From assembly GCA_946478765.1 (NCBI GenBank), contig CAMLDH010000171.1, forward strand, positions 1 to 7,879: a DNA stretch of 7,879 nucleotides, read 5' to 3'. The stretch's first letter is position 1; each line of letters begins with the position of its first letter. The notes beneath the pieces were generated by a model that was not told the origin of the DNA, ran no database searches, and saw only the letters and a list, made by a program, of their open reading frames with translations. The stretch is from an uncultured Oxalobacteraceae bacterium. GTDB lineage: Bacteria; Pseudomonadota; Gammaproteobacteria; Burkholderiales; Burkholderiaceae. Below, piece after piece: positions 1 through 7,048 of this stretch. The translations under genes and the position numbers were made by a program.

Positions 1-23
1 TCTGTGAGGGTTTTGGTATGCAT
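1..23 (-). CDS. gatA: Asp/Glu-tRNA amidotransferase subunit A, first codons only (partial)
   Basis: Only the 5' end is present. Read on the minus strand, an ATG at 23..21 opens the peptide MHTKTLT and runs off the window. It starts 49 bases after the gatC stop, on the same strand, where gatA is expected in a gatCAB operon. GatA is the amidase subunit that releases ammonia from glutamine for transamidation of Glu-tRNA(Gln) and Asp-tRNA(Asn). The short peptide agrees with how I recall betaproteobacterial GatA proteins beginning, but seven residues cannot prove identity; the call rests mainly on position. I see no clear Shine-Dalgarno before the ATG. Confidence 0.6.
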
Positions 24-72
24 AAGCGTGGTTGGGCGTTCGGTTGCGGGCGCAGCGGGTGCGGCATCCGGA

Positions 73-375
73 TTATTCGATGACCTTCGGTACCAGGTAC
101 AAGCCATCCTGGGTCGCGGGCGCGACGCGCTGGTAGTCGTCGCGGCGGTTGGCTTCGGTCACTTCATCGTCGCGCAGGCGCAGCGCAAGGTCGGTCTGGA
201 ATGCGGCAATCGGGTGATTCAAGGGTTCGATGCCGGTGGTATCGATGGCTTTCATTTGCTCAACCAGCGCAAAGATGCCGTTGAGTTTGTCCAGGGTTTG
301 GGCCGCCTGGGTGTCGGTAAGATCGAGTTGCGCCAGGTGTGCCAGGCGTTTGACATCGGAAAGGGCAAGTGACAT
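73..375 (-). CDS. gatC: Asp-tRNA(Asn)/Glu-tRNA(Gln) amidotransferase subunit C
   Basis: This encodes a 100-residue protein, the usual size for GatC, the small subunit that wraps around and stabilises GatA-GatB in the complex converting misacylated Glu-tRNA(Gln) or Asp-tRNA(Asn) to the correct amide form in the cytoplasm. Family features are visible: the N-terminal helix with [10 protein letters not shown] (residues 8-17), the central [11 protein letters not shown] helix, the linker segment [12 protein letters not shown] (44-55), the LRDDEV segment (67-72), and the C-terminal LYLVPKVIE ending. The ATG at 375 is preferred over an in-frame GTG at 390, because the family starts near MSLALSDV and the extra five residues (MPYPP) are not family-like. 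Neither start has a good Shine-Dalgarno. The gene is divergent from mreB and heads an operon with gatA. A candidate promoter lies at 436-462. An opposite-strand ORF over this gene is a shadow. Confidence 0.95.
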   Translation of the reverse strand: MSLALSDVKRLAHLAQLDLTDTQAAQTLDKLNGIFALVEQMKAIDTTGIEPLNHPIAAFQTDLALRLRDDEVTEANRRDDYQRVAPATQDGLYLVPKVIE

Positions 376-432
376 GGGCGGATAGGGCACGGGTAAGCCG
401 TGTTTGGCAAAAAGTATTTTAAGAAAGACAAA

Positions 433-468
433 AGCGTTTTAACACTGATAAATACTTGTCAAAACGCT
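433..468. repeat. Perfect 8-bp inverted repeat over the gatC promoter
   Basis: AGCGTTTT at 433-440 and AAAACGCT at 461-468 are exact reverse complements separated by 20 bp, with centres 28 bp apart. One arm covers most of the proposed -10 and the other overlaps the -35 by two bases. The arms are too far apart for a typical single dimer site but could be two half-sites on nearby helix faces. The repeat is seen directly; a regulatory role is inferred. Confidence 0.6.
436..462 (-). promoter_or_regulatory. Candidate sigma-70 promoter for gatCA
   Basis: On the minus strand a perfect -35 hexamer TTGACA (462..457) is followed after 15 bp by TAAAAC (441..436), which matches four of six -10 consensus bases and is preceded by TGT, an extended -10 signature. 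Transcription would begin near 430, leaving a leader of about 55 nt before the gatC ATG. The 15-bp spacer is short, which the extended -10 could offset. The assignment is inference from motif and position. Confidence 0.4.
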
Positions 469-660
469 GTATCAGACATGCATTTTTTGAAGTTTCCGTT
501 AGCAAATTTCAGACAAATTATAAGGTAGAATGACGGGCTATTGCCTGCCTGGTGTCGACATTGGACTGCCGCAGTGCCAAGAACCCTCATTTGTCGAGGC
601 AGAGGCCGCATCGCTCAAGTGGTGTTTTTCTCTGCCCCGCGATAGATTTAATCATATTAA

Positions 661-1734
<1,074 letters not shown>

Positions 1735-1878
1735 TCGTCGCTTTTTGCAGGACGCGCCTTGCGGGACGGATGGCATGGCAAGGCGCAAAGAGGTCCGGCA
1801 GGTCATGCTGGTCTGACCTTGGCAGGGCCGCACCTACTCTTACATTTGGCCTCAGTACACTAGGAAAAACAGGCTCTG
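1735..1878 (+). promoter_or_regulatory. mreB-mreC intergenic gap with hairpins
   Basis: The 144-bp gap holds no gene. GCGCCTTGC at 1754-1762 and GCAAGGCGC at 1778-1786 form a perfect 9-bp stem with a 15-nt loop. A second dyad, AGGTCA (1800-1805) with TGACCT (1814-1819), has an 8-nt loop. No T-run follows either stem on the plus strand, so neither is a classical intrinsic terminator; they may be processing, stability or partial attenuation structures separating mreB from mreCD. A weak ribosome site (AGGAAA at 1862-1867, AGG at 1871-1873) precedes mreC. Confidence 0.55.
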
Positions 1879-2964
1879 ATGGATTACAGCCCACCGCCGC
1901 TTTTCAAACAAGGCGCGTCAGCACGCGCCAAAGTGGTGTTATTCGCATTGATCTCCATCGCATTGCTGGTGGCCGATTCGCGCTTGCGCACGCTTACCGT
2001 GATTCGCCAGGTGGTCGGCACCGCGTTGTACCCGGTGCAGGTGGTGGTCTTGCTGCCGCGCGATACGATGTATGGTATCGCCGATTATTTCACTTCCTTG
2101 TCTTCGCTCGAAAACGAGAATAAAAACCTGAAGCGTCAGCAGATTGCCAATGCGCAGACGCTGCAGCAGGCGCAGCAACTGGTTGCCGAGAATGCGCAAT
2201 TGCGCAAATTGCTCGGCACCAGCGAACAAGTGCCGGTCAAATCGCTGATGAGTGAAATCCTGTATGACACGCGCGACGCGTTTACCCGCAAGATCGTGCT
2301 CAATCGCGGCGCGCAGCATGGCGTGGCGAGCGGCCAGCCGGTCATTGACGACATCGGCGTCGTCGGGCAAGTCACCCGCGTGTTCCCGTTTACGTCCGAA
2401 GTTACCTTGTTGACCGACAAGGACCAGGCAATTCCGGTGCAGGTCGTGCGCAGCGGCTTGCGCAGCGTGGCGTACGGACTCGGCCAGTCCGGCGTGCTGG
2501 ACCTGCGCTTCATGGCGGCCAATGCGGATATCCAGAAGGGTGATGTGCTGGTCACCTCCGGTATCGACGGCGTATATCCGGCGGGCTTGTCGGTGGCCCG
2601 GGTGGCGCAGGTTGAAAACAAGTCGTCCGATGCCTTCGCGCGCATCGTGTGCCAGCCGTTGGCGGGCATCGATCGCAACCGGCAGTTGCTGGTTCTGCTG
2701 GTTGATACGACTGTATTGGCGCGTCCGGAAGATGAAGCCCGGGACAAAAAAGACAGAATGGGTAAAAAGCGCGGCCATGAAGGCGTCAAGGAGCCGGCGA
2801 AAGAGCCGCCGCAGGAGGTGGCAAAAGCGCCTCCCAAAGAGCTTGCGCATGACGCGCCGAAAAATCCGCCGCCCGCGCCGCCCAAGGATGCTGCAAAACC
2901 CGTGGGAGAGGCCGTGAAACCCGTTGCAAACACGCCGCAGCAACCGAAGGAGCCTGCGCCATGA
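1879..2964 (+). CDS. mreC: Cell shape-determining protein MreC
   Basis: MreC is a bitopic inner-membrane protein that bridges MreB/MreD to periplasmic PBP2 and activates it. The 361 residues show the family order: a short cytoplasmic N-terminus ending in a basic patch, one membrane helix at about 17-35 (KVVLFALISIALLVADS), a periplasmic coiled coil at about 74-113 rich in E, N, Q and L, then the two-barrel beta core (about 120-275) with LNRGAQHGVASGQPV, GVVGQV, TLLTD and GDVLVTSGIDGVYPAG. After the core there is a long low-complexity tail (about 284-361) rich in Pro, Lys, Ala and Glu, with PPK repeated several times. The gene's TGA overlaps the mreD ATG as ATGA, so mreC and mreD are probably translationally coupled. 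The start is chosen from family N-termini; its Shine-Dalgarno is only moderate. Confidence 0.96.
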   Translation: MDYSPPPLFKQGASARAKVVLFALISIALLVADSRLRTLTVIRQVVGTALYPVQVVVLLPRDTMYGIADYFTSLSSLENENKNLKRQQIANAQTLQQAQQLVAENAQLRKLLGTSEQVPVKSLMSEILYDTRDAFTRKIVLNRGAQHGVASGQPVIDDIGVVGQVTRVFPFTSEVTLLTDKDQAIPVQVVRSGLRSVAYGLGQSGVLDLRFMAANADIQKGDVLVTSGIDGVYPAGLSVARVAQVENKSSDAFARIVCQPLAGIDRNRQLLVLLVDTTVLARPEDEARDKKDRMGKKRGHEGVKEPAKEPPQEVAKAPPKELAHDAPKNPPPAPPKDAAKPVGEAVKPVANTPQQPKEPAP

Positions 2965-3473
2965 ACAATCCGCACTACATCCTGCTGCCGGTCAGCGCGA
3001 TCTTCATCACGCTCAGCCTGATGGCTGCATTTTTGCTGAATCTGCTACCGTGGGGCCAATGGATAGGTGTGCCCGATTTTGTCGCGCTGGTGTTGGTTTT
3101 CTGGAGCATTCACCAGCCACGCAAGGTCGGCATCGGCGTTGCATTCTTCATGGGCTTGCTGATGGACGTGCATGACGCGTCTTTATTGGGCCAGAATGCA
3201 TTGGCGTACACCTTGCTATCCTACTTCGCCATCATGGCCCATCGTCGCGTATTGTGGTTCCCGACCGCGACGCAGGCATTGCATGTTTTCCCTCTGTTGC
3301 TGATGGCGCAAGCGGTGCAGCTTCTGGTGCGCCTGGTGGTGAGCGGCAAATTCCCCGGCTGGTTTTATTTTGCCGAAAGCTTCATCGCGGCGTTGCTGTG
3401 GCCGGTTGCGACCTGGATTCTGCTGGCGCCGCAGCGGCGCGCGATCGACCGGGATGAGACGCGGCCAATTTGA
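2961..3473 (+). CDS. mreD: Rod shape-determining membrane protein MreD
   Basis: This is a polytopic inner-membrane protein of 170 residues, normal for MreD, which works with MreC in the elongasome. About six hydrophobic segments are visible, near residues 7-29, 37-50, 55-70, 80-93, 105-125 and 140-156. The conserved MreD signature is the FMGLLMDVHDASLLGQNALA stretch at 63-82. The ATG overlaps the mreC stop by four bases, and AAGGAG at 2947-2952, inside the end of mreC, gives a good ribosome site with an 8-nt gap. The stop codon TGA (3471-3473) is the first three bases of the first 65-bp repeat, so the end of the reading frame is set by the repeat array. The last residues (AIDRDETRPI) are a normal polar tail and the protein does not look truncated. 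Confidence 0.95.
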   Translation: MNNPHYILLPVSAIFITLSLMAAFLLNLLPWGQWIGVPDFVALVLVFWSIHQPRKVGIGVAFFMGLLMDVHDASLLGQNALAYTLLSYFAIMAHRRVLWFPTATQALHVFPLLLMAQAVQLLVRLVVSGKFPGWFYFAESFIAALLWPVATWILLAPQRRAIDRDETRPI

Positions 3474-3665
3474 TGACTTGCGGGACAGAGTTTGTGAGGC
3501 AGCTTGTCCGCCGAATTATTCTGTCCGCAACATTATGATGACTTGCGGGACAGAGTTTGTAAGGCAGCTTGTCTGCCGAATTATTCTGTTCGCAACATTA
3601 TGATGACTTGCGGGACAGAGTTTGTAAGGCAGCTTGTCTGCCGAATTACTCTGTCCCCAACATTA
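3471..3665. repeat. Three tandem 65-bp palindromic repeats
   Basis: Copies lie at 3471-3535, 3536-3600 and 3601-3665, head to tail with no spacer. Each starts TGATGACTTGCGGGACAGAG and ends CAACATTA. Pairwise they differ at only three or four positions (unit positions 26, 39, 49, 55, 57). Each unit folds into a long hairpin: an outer stem pairing GGGACAGAGT with the ACTCTGTCCC side (unit 12-21 with 48-57; ten perfect pairs in copy 3, with G-U pairs or end loss in copies 1 and 2) and an inner stem GGCAG/CTGCC around a 5-nt loop (perfect in copies 2 and 3, one mismatch in copy 1). The outer arm resembles GGGGACAGAGT-type palindromes that I recall as dispersed REP-like elements in beta- and gammaproteobacteria. 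Copy 1 contributes the mreD stop codon. No transposase gene is in the window. Confidence 0.95.
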
Positions 3666-3755
3666 TAGAAAAAAAGCGGGCCGGCCTAGGCATCCCCCTC
3701 TGCGCGGCCTGTTCTGTTCCCAACTGAAATTGAAAAAAAGTACCCGTTCCCCAAC
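3666..3755. repeat. Probable decayed extra repeat copy and right-end fragment before mrdA
   Basis: Downstream of the intact copies, pieces of the unit recur in order: GCGGG (3676), AGGCA (3688), CTGC (3700), then TTCTGTTCCCAAC (3712-3724), which matches copy 2 at 12 of 13 bases. Spacings are 3-5 bp shorter than in the intact unit. A further right-end-like segment, TACCCGTTCCCCAAC (3741-3755), matches the end of copy 3 at 12 of 15. The rest is A-runs and a GGCCGGCCTAGGC palindromic patch. The match is by eye and gapped. Beyond this the stretch shows no gene or clear promoter. Confidence 0.4.
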
Positions 3756-3763
3756 AAGTCCGA

Positions 3764-5746
3764 ATGACTGAATTCAAAAACACTGAACGCGAATTGCATT
3801 ATTTCCGTCTGCGCTTGTCGGCGGTCGGCGTATTCGTGTTCATTTGTTTCGGATTGTTGCTGACGCGTTTCGTGTGGTTACAGGTATACAAGCACACCGA
3901 CTATGCGGCGCAAGCGGAAGAGAATCGGATCTCGATCGTGCCGGTTGTACCCAACCGCGGGCTGATCCTGGATCGCAATGGCGTGGTGCTGGCGCGAAAT
4001 TTTTCGGCGTATACGCTGGAAATCACGCCGTCCAAAATCCACGGCGAACTCGATGCCGTGATTGATGATCTGGCGACGCTGGTCGATATCCAGCCGAAAG
4101 ACCGCAAGCGTTTTCGCAAGCTGCTGGAAGAGTCGAAGAATTTTGAAAGCTCGCCGATCCGCACCCGTTTGAGCGATGAAGAGGTGGCACGCTTCACTGC
4201 GCAACGCTATCGCTTCCCGGGCGTCGAAATCCAGGCGCGCCTGTTCCGCCAGTACCCATTGGGTCAACTCGCGTCGCACGTGATCGGCTACATCGGCCGC
4301 ATCAGCCAGAAGGATGCGGAAAAAATCGAGGAAATGGAAGATGCCGCCAATTACAGCGGCACCGACTATATCGGCAAGGAAGGCCTCGAAAAAAGTTACG
4401 AGAAGTATTTGCACGGCACCACCGGCTATGAAGAGGTCGAGGTCTCGGCCGGCGGCCGTGCCGTGCGTACTCTGTCGCGCACGCCGGCCAGTCCCGGCAA
4501 TAACCTGATCTTGTCGATCGACATCGAACTGCAGCGCGTGGTCGAAGAGGCGTTCGGCGAACGGCGCGGCGCCATGGTCGCGATTGAACCGGCCACCGGC
4601 GACGTGCTGGCGTATGTGTCGATGCCGACCTTCGATCCGAACCTGTTCGTCGAGGGCATCGACGCGCAAAGCTGGGAGTTTCTCAATACCTCGCTCGACC
4701 GGCCGCTGTTGAATCGCCCGCTGTCCGGCAGCTATCCGCCCGGTTCGACCTACAAACCGTATATGGCGCTGGCAGGGCTGGAACTGGGCAAGCGTACGCC
4801 GGCCCAGGCGATTTCCGATCCGGGATTTTTCTTTTTCGGCAACCACCGCTTCAACGACGACAAGCCGGGCGGCCACGGCGCTGTCGACATGTACCGCTCG
4901 ATTGTTCAATCCTGCGACACCTACTATTACATGCTCGCCAATGACCTCGGCGTCGATGCGATGCACGACTTCATGAAACCGTTCGGCTTTGGCCAATTGA
5001 CCGGCATCGATCTGGAACATGAACGCACCGGCTTGTTGCCGTCGACGACATGGAAGCGCAACGCGTATCGCAAGCCGGAACAAAAAAAATGGTATGCCGG
5101 TGAAACGATCTCGCTCGGCATCGGCCAGGGCTACAATTCGTTTACGCCTTTGCAGATGGCGCACGCAATGGCGAACCTGGCCAACAATGGCGTCGTGATG
5201 AAGCCGCATCTGGTCAAGATCATCGAGAACGGCGTGACCAAAGAGCGCACGCCGACGGTGCCGAAGGAAAGTTATCGCATCAACCTGAAGCAGGAAAACA
5301 TCGACGTCATCAAGGCTGCAATGGCCGGCGTGCCGCGCGAAGGCACCTCGGTGCGCGCGTTTACCGGCGCCGGATATGTCTCGGCCGGCAAGACCGGTAC
5401 CGCCCAGGTGGTCGGACTGAAGAAGGGCGAAAAGTATGACGCGAAAAAGGTGACGGAACGCCAGCGCGACCATTCGCTTTACATCGCTTTTGCGCCGGCC
5501 GACAATCCGCGCATTGCGATTGCGATCGTGGTCGAGAACGGCGGTTTCGGTTCCGAGGCCGCCGCGCCGATCGTACGCAGTGCGCTCGATTATTATTTGC
5601 TCGGCAAGAAGCCGATCGACAAGGACAAGACGCCGGTCGAAAAAGAGGAGGCGGTCGATACGCCTTCCGCTGCGGCATTGAAGGCGGAAGAGGAATCGGT
5701 CGGCGGTCCGAAGCCGGGTGCGGAAACGCAGGGCAACAAGGAGTGA
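3764..5746 (+). CDS. mrdA: Penicillin-binding protein 2, elongasome peptidoglycan transpeptidase
   Basis: PBP2 is the class B transpeptidase that cross-links new glycan made by RodA during lateral growth. The 660-residue protein has a short cytoplasmic N-terminus, one membrane anchor (about 17-37), the periplasmic pedestal/dimerisation region (about 55-235, with PNRGLILDRNG at 63-73 and GKEGLEKSYE at 204-213), and the transpeptidase domain (about 245-612). All catalytic motifs are present: SxxK as S328-T-Y-K331, the second motif as S383-C-D385 (the SxD form typical of PBP2), and K543-T-G-T546. The start at 3764 fits family N-termini (MTEFKNT), yet no Shine-Dalgarno is visible upstream; the region before it appears derived from repeats. 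A tail of about 48 residues rich in Lys, Glu and Ala (613-660) follows the domain. A 531-codon opposite-strand ORF is a coding shadow. Confidence 0.98.
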   Translation: MTEFKNTERELHYFRLRLSAVGVFVFICFGLLLTRFVWLQVYKHTDYAAQAEENRISIVPVVPNRGLILDRNGVVLARNFSAYTLEITPSKIHGELDAVIDDLATLVDIQPKDRKRFRKLLEESKNFESSPIRTRLSDEEVARFTAQRYRFPGVEIQARLFRQYPLGQLASHVIGYIGRISQKDAEKIEEMEDAANYSGTDYIGKEGLEKSYEKYLHGTTGYEEVEVSAGGRAVRTLSRTPASPGNNLILSIDIELQRVVEEAFGERRGAMVAIEPATGDVLAYVSMPTFDPNLFVEGIDAQSWEFLNTSLDRPLLNRPLSGSYPPGSTYKPYMALAGLELGKRTPAQAISDPGFFFFGNHRFNDDKPGGHGAVDMYRSIVQSCDTYYYMLANDLGVDAMHDFMKPFGFGQLTGIDLEHERTGLLPSTTWKRNAYRKPEQKKWYAGETISLGIGQGYNSFTPLQMAHAMANLANNGVVMKPHLVKIIENGVTKERTPTVPKESYRINLKQENIDVIKAAMAGVPREGTSVRAFTGAGYVSAGKTGTAQVVGLKKGEKYDAKKVTERQRDHSLYIAFAPADNPRIAIAIVVENGGFGSEAAAPIVRSALDYYLLGKKPIDKDKTPVEKEEAVDTPSAAALKAEEESVGGPKPGAETQGNKE

Positions 5747-5748
5747 TC

Positions 5749-5808
5749 ATGCAGCCAACCGTTACGTTCGCATTCGCGCCGGCATTTTCCAATAAGGAAC
5801 TACGGTGA
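5749..5808 (+). CDS. Possible 19-residue leader/coupling ORF before rodA
   Basis: Two bases after the mrdA stop, an ATG begins a 19-codon frame encoding MQPTVTFAFAPAFSNKELR, ending TGA at 5806-5808. AAGGAG at 5738-5743 sits 5 nt ahead of the ATG, as good a ribosome site as any here. The TGA overlaps the rodA GTG start as GTGA, the geometry of translational coupling. No family is recognised. It could be a genuine small ORF that delivers ribosomes to rodA, a non-functional accident, or the leftover of an older rodA or mrdA end. Evidence is geometry only; codon bias cannot be judged at this length. Confidence 0.35.
   Translation: MQPTVTFAFAPAFSNKELR
5794..5798 (+). promoter_or_regulatory. Ribosome binding site that fixes the rodA GTG start
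   Basis: AAGGA lies six bases before the GTG at 5805. No in-frame ATG nearby gives the expected RodA N-terminus: the ATG at 5749 is in another frame. The site therefore supports GTG as the true start. It also lies within the possible 19-codon ORF, so a ribosome finishing that ORF would stop close to it. Confidence 0.75.
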
Positions 5809-6917
5809 ATCTGCCCCAAAGACGCCCGCTCTGGCCGCGCATCAAACCGCACTTGCTGGTGTTCGATGGTCCGCTGGCGCTGATCATCTTTCTGATCATG
5901 TCGGTCGGCATCGTGACGCTGTATTCGGCGGGCATCGATTTTCCCGGCCGGGTGGAGGATCAACTGCGCAACATCATGATCGCATTCGTCGTGATGTGGA
6001 TTGCCGCCAATGTGCCGCCACAGACGCTGATGCGCTTTGCGGTGCCGATTTACACGGTGGGCGTGGCGCTTCTGATCGCGGTTGCGATGTTCGGCATGGT
6101 CAAGAAAGGCGCGCGGCGCTGGATCAATCTGGGGGTCGTGATTCAGCCATCCGAGATCATGAAAATTGCGATGCCATTGATGCTTGCGTGGTTTTTCCAG
6201 AAACGCGAGGGAATGATCCAATGGCGCGAATTCCTCGTCGCCGGACTGCTGCTTGCAGTGCCGGTCGGCCTGATTGCGCGCCAACCGGATCTGGGCACGG
6301 CAATCCTGGTGCTGGCGGCCGGGTTTTACGTGATTTTCCTGGCCGGTTTGTCATGGAAAGTATTGGCCGGCCTGGTACTGGTGGCTGGCGGGAGCCTGCC
6401 GATTCTTTGGGCAATGCTGCATGATTATCAGCGCGAGCGCGTGATGATGTTGATTGATCCATCATCCGATCCGCTGGGCAAAGGCTTTCATATCATTCAA
6501 TCGACCATCGCGCTCGGCTCGGGCGGCGTGACCGGCAAAGGTTGGCTCCAAGGAACACAGGCACATCTTGAATTCATTCCGGAGCGCACCACCGATTTTA
6601 TTTTCGCCGTGTTTTCCGAAGAATTCGGCTTGATCGGCAATAGCGTATTGCTGGTGTTGTACCTGCTACTGATCGGGCGCGGCCTGCTGATTGCCGCCAA
6701 TGCGCCGTCATTTTTCACGCGCCTGCTGGCCGGGTCCATCACGCTCATCTTCTTTACTTATGCATTTGTCAATATGGGCATGGTTAGTGGTATCCTTCCC
6801 GTTGTCGGCGTGCCTTTGCCTTTCATGAGTTATGGCGGCACCGCCCTGGTAACCCTCGGCCTGGGTACCGGCATATTGATGAGCATTCAGCGCCACCGCA
6901 GACTGGTGCAAAGTTAG
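5805..6917 (+). CDS. rodA: Peptidoglycan glycosyltransferase RodA (SEDS family)
   Basis: RodA is the SEDS-family inner-membrane polymerase that extends glycan strands from lipid II and works as a pair with PBP2. The 370-residue product has about ten hydrophobic segments. SEDS signatures are intact: RRWINLG (104-110), QPSEIMK (114-120), RQPDLGTA (159-166), the periplasmic-loop FIPERTTDFIFAVFSEEFG (258-276), whose D264 aligns with the catalytic aspartate of RodA homologues, and PFMSYGGTAL (339-348) near the end. The length and the final QRHRR are typical. The start is GTG, supported by AAGGA six bases upstream. The gene follows mrdA after 58 bp, on the same strand, as in most mrdAB operons. No obvious terminator follows, so read-through to rlpA is possible. 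Confidence 0.97.
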   Translation: MNLPQRRPLWPRIKPHLLVFDGPLALIIFLIMSVGIVTLYSAGIDFPGRVEDQLRNIMIAFVVMWIAANVPPQTLMRFAVPIYTVGVALLIAVAMFGMVKKGARRWINLGVVIQPSEIMKIAMPLMLAWFFQKREGMIQWREFLVAGLLLAVPVGLIARQPDLGTAILVLAAGFYVIFLAGLSWKVLAGLVLVAGGSLPILWAMLHDYQRERVMMLIDPSSDPLGKGFHIIQSTIALGSGGVTGKGWLQGTQAHLEFIPERTTDFIFAVFSEEFGLIGNSVLLVLYLLLIGRGLLIAANAPSFFTRLLAGSITLIFFTYAFVNMGMVSGILPVVGVPLPFMSYGGTALVTLGLGTGILMSIQRHRRLVQS

Positions 6918-6959
6918 TTTCCCATCAGCACCCGGATCGGTATTGACTGACTGGTGCAA
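6901..6959. repeat. 11-bp direct repeat at the rodA end
   Basis: GACTGGTGCAA occurs at 6901-6911, in the last codons of rodA, and again at 6949-6959 in the intergenic gap, 48 bp apart. It may mark a small duplication or be chance. No transposon sequence lies between the two copies. Confidence 0.4.
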
Positions 6960-7048
6960 CGCCGCCAGCCGGAAAAAGACGCGATTTCATGTCGCGTTAT
7001 GGATTCAGATTGGTACGAAACCATCAACCCGACTTCAAGGAGTGCAGG
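6918..7048 (+). other. rodA-rlpA intergenic gap
   Basis: This 131-bp gap has no gene. It contains a hairpin, ACGCGA (6979-6984) with TCGCGT (6992-6997) around a 7-nt loop. An A-run lies on its left side, so it would resemble an intrinsic terminator only for minus-strand transcription, for which no gene exists. No convincing promoter was found. AAGGAG at 7037-7042 is the rlpA ribosome site. Confidence 0.5.

Noticed and set aside
3471..3665. Repeat array as a CRISPR
   Set aside because: The copies abut with no unique spacers between them, and the 65-bp period with internal palindromes fits tandem hairpin elements.
3679..3691. Overlapping 8-bp palindromes GGCCGGCC and GCCTAGGC
   Set aside because: Short GC-rich palindromes are common by chance here, and there is no sign of a cloning junction or site-specific recombination site.
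3878..5473. A 531-codon ORF on the minus strand across mrdA
   Set aside because: It lies wholly inside mrdA, whose frame has all the PBP2 motifs. Its product is rich in Arg and His with no recognisable domain, as expected for a shadow of a GC-rich gene.
6972..6997. Hairpin with adjacent A-run as an intrinsic terminator
   Set aside because: The run would be U only in minus-strand RNA and no minus-strand gene is nearby; for rodA the orientation is wrong and the stem is only six pairs.
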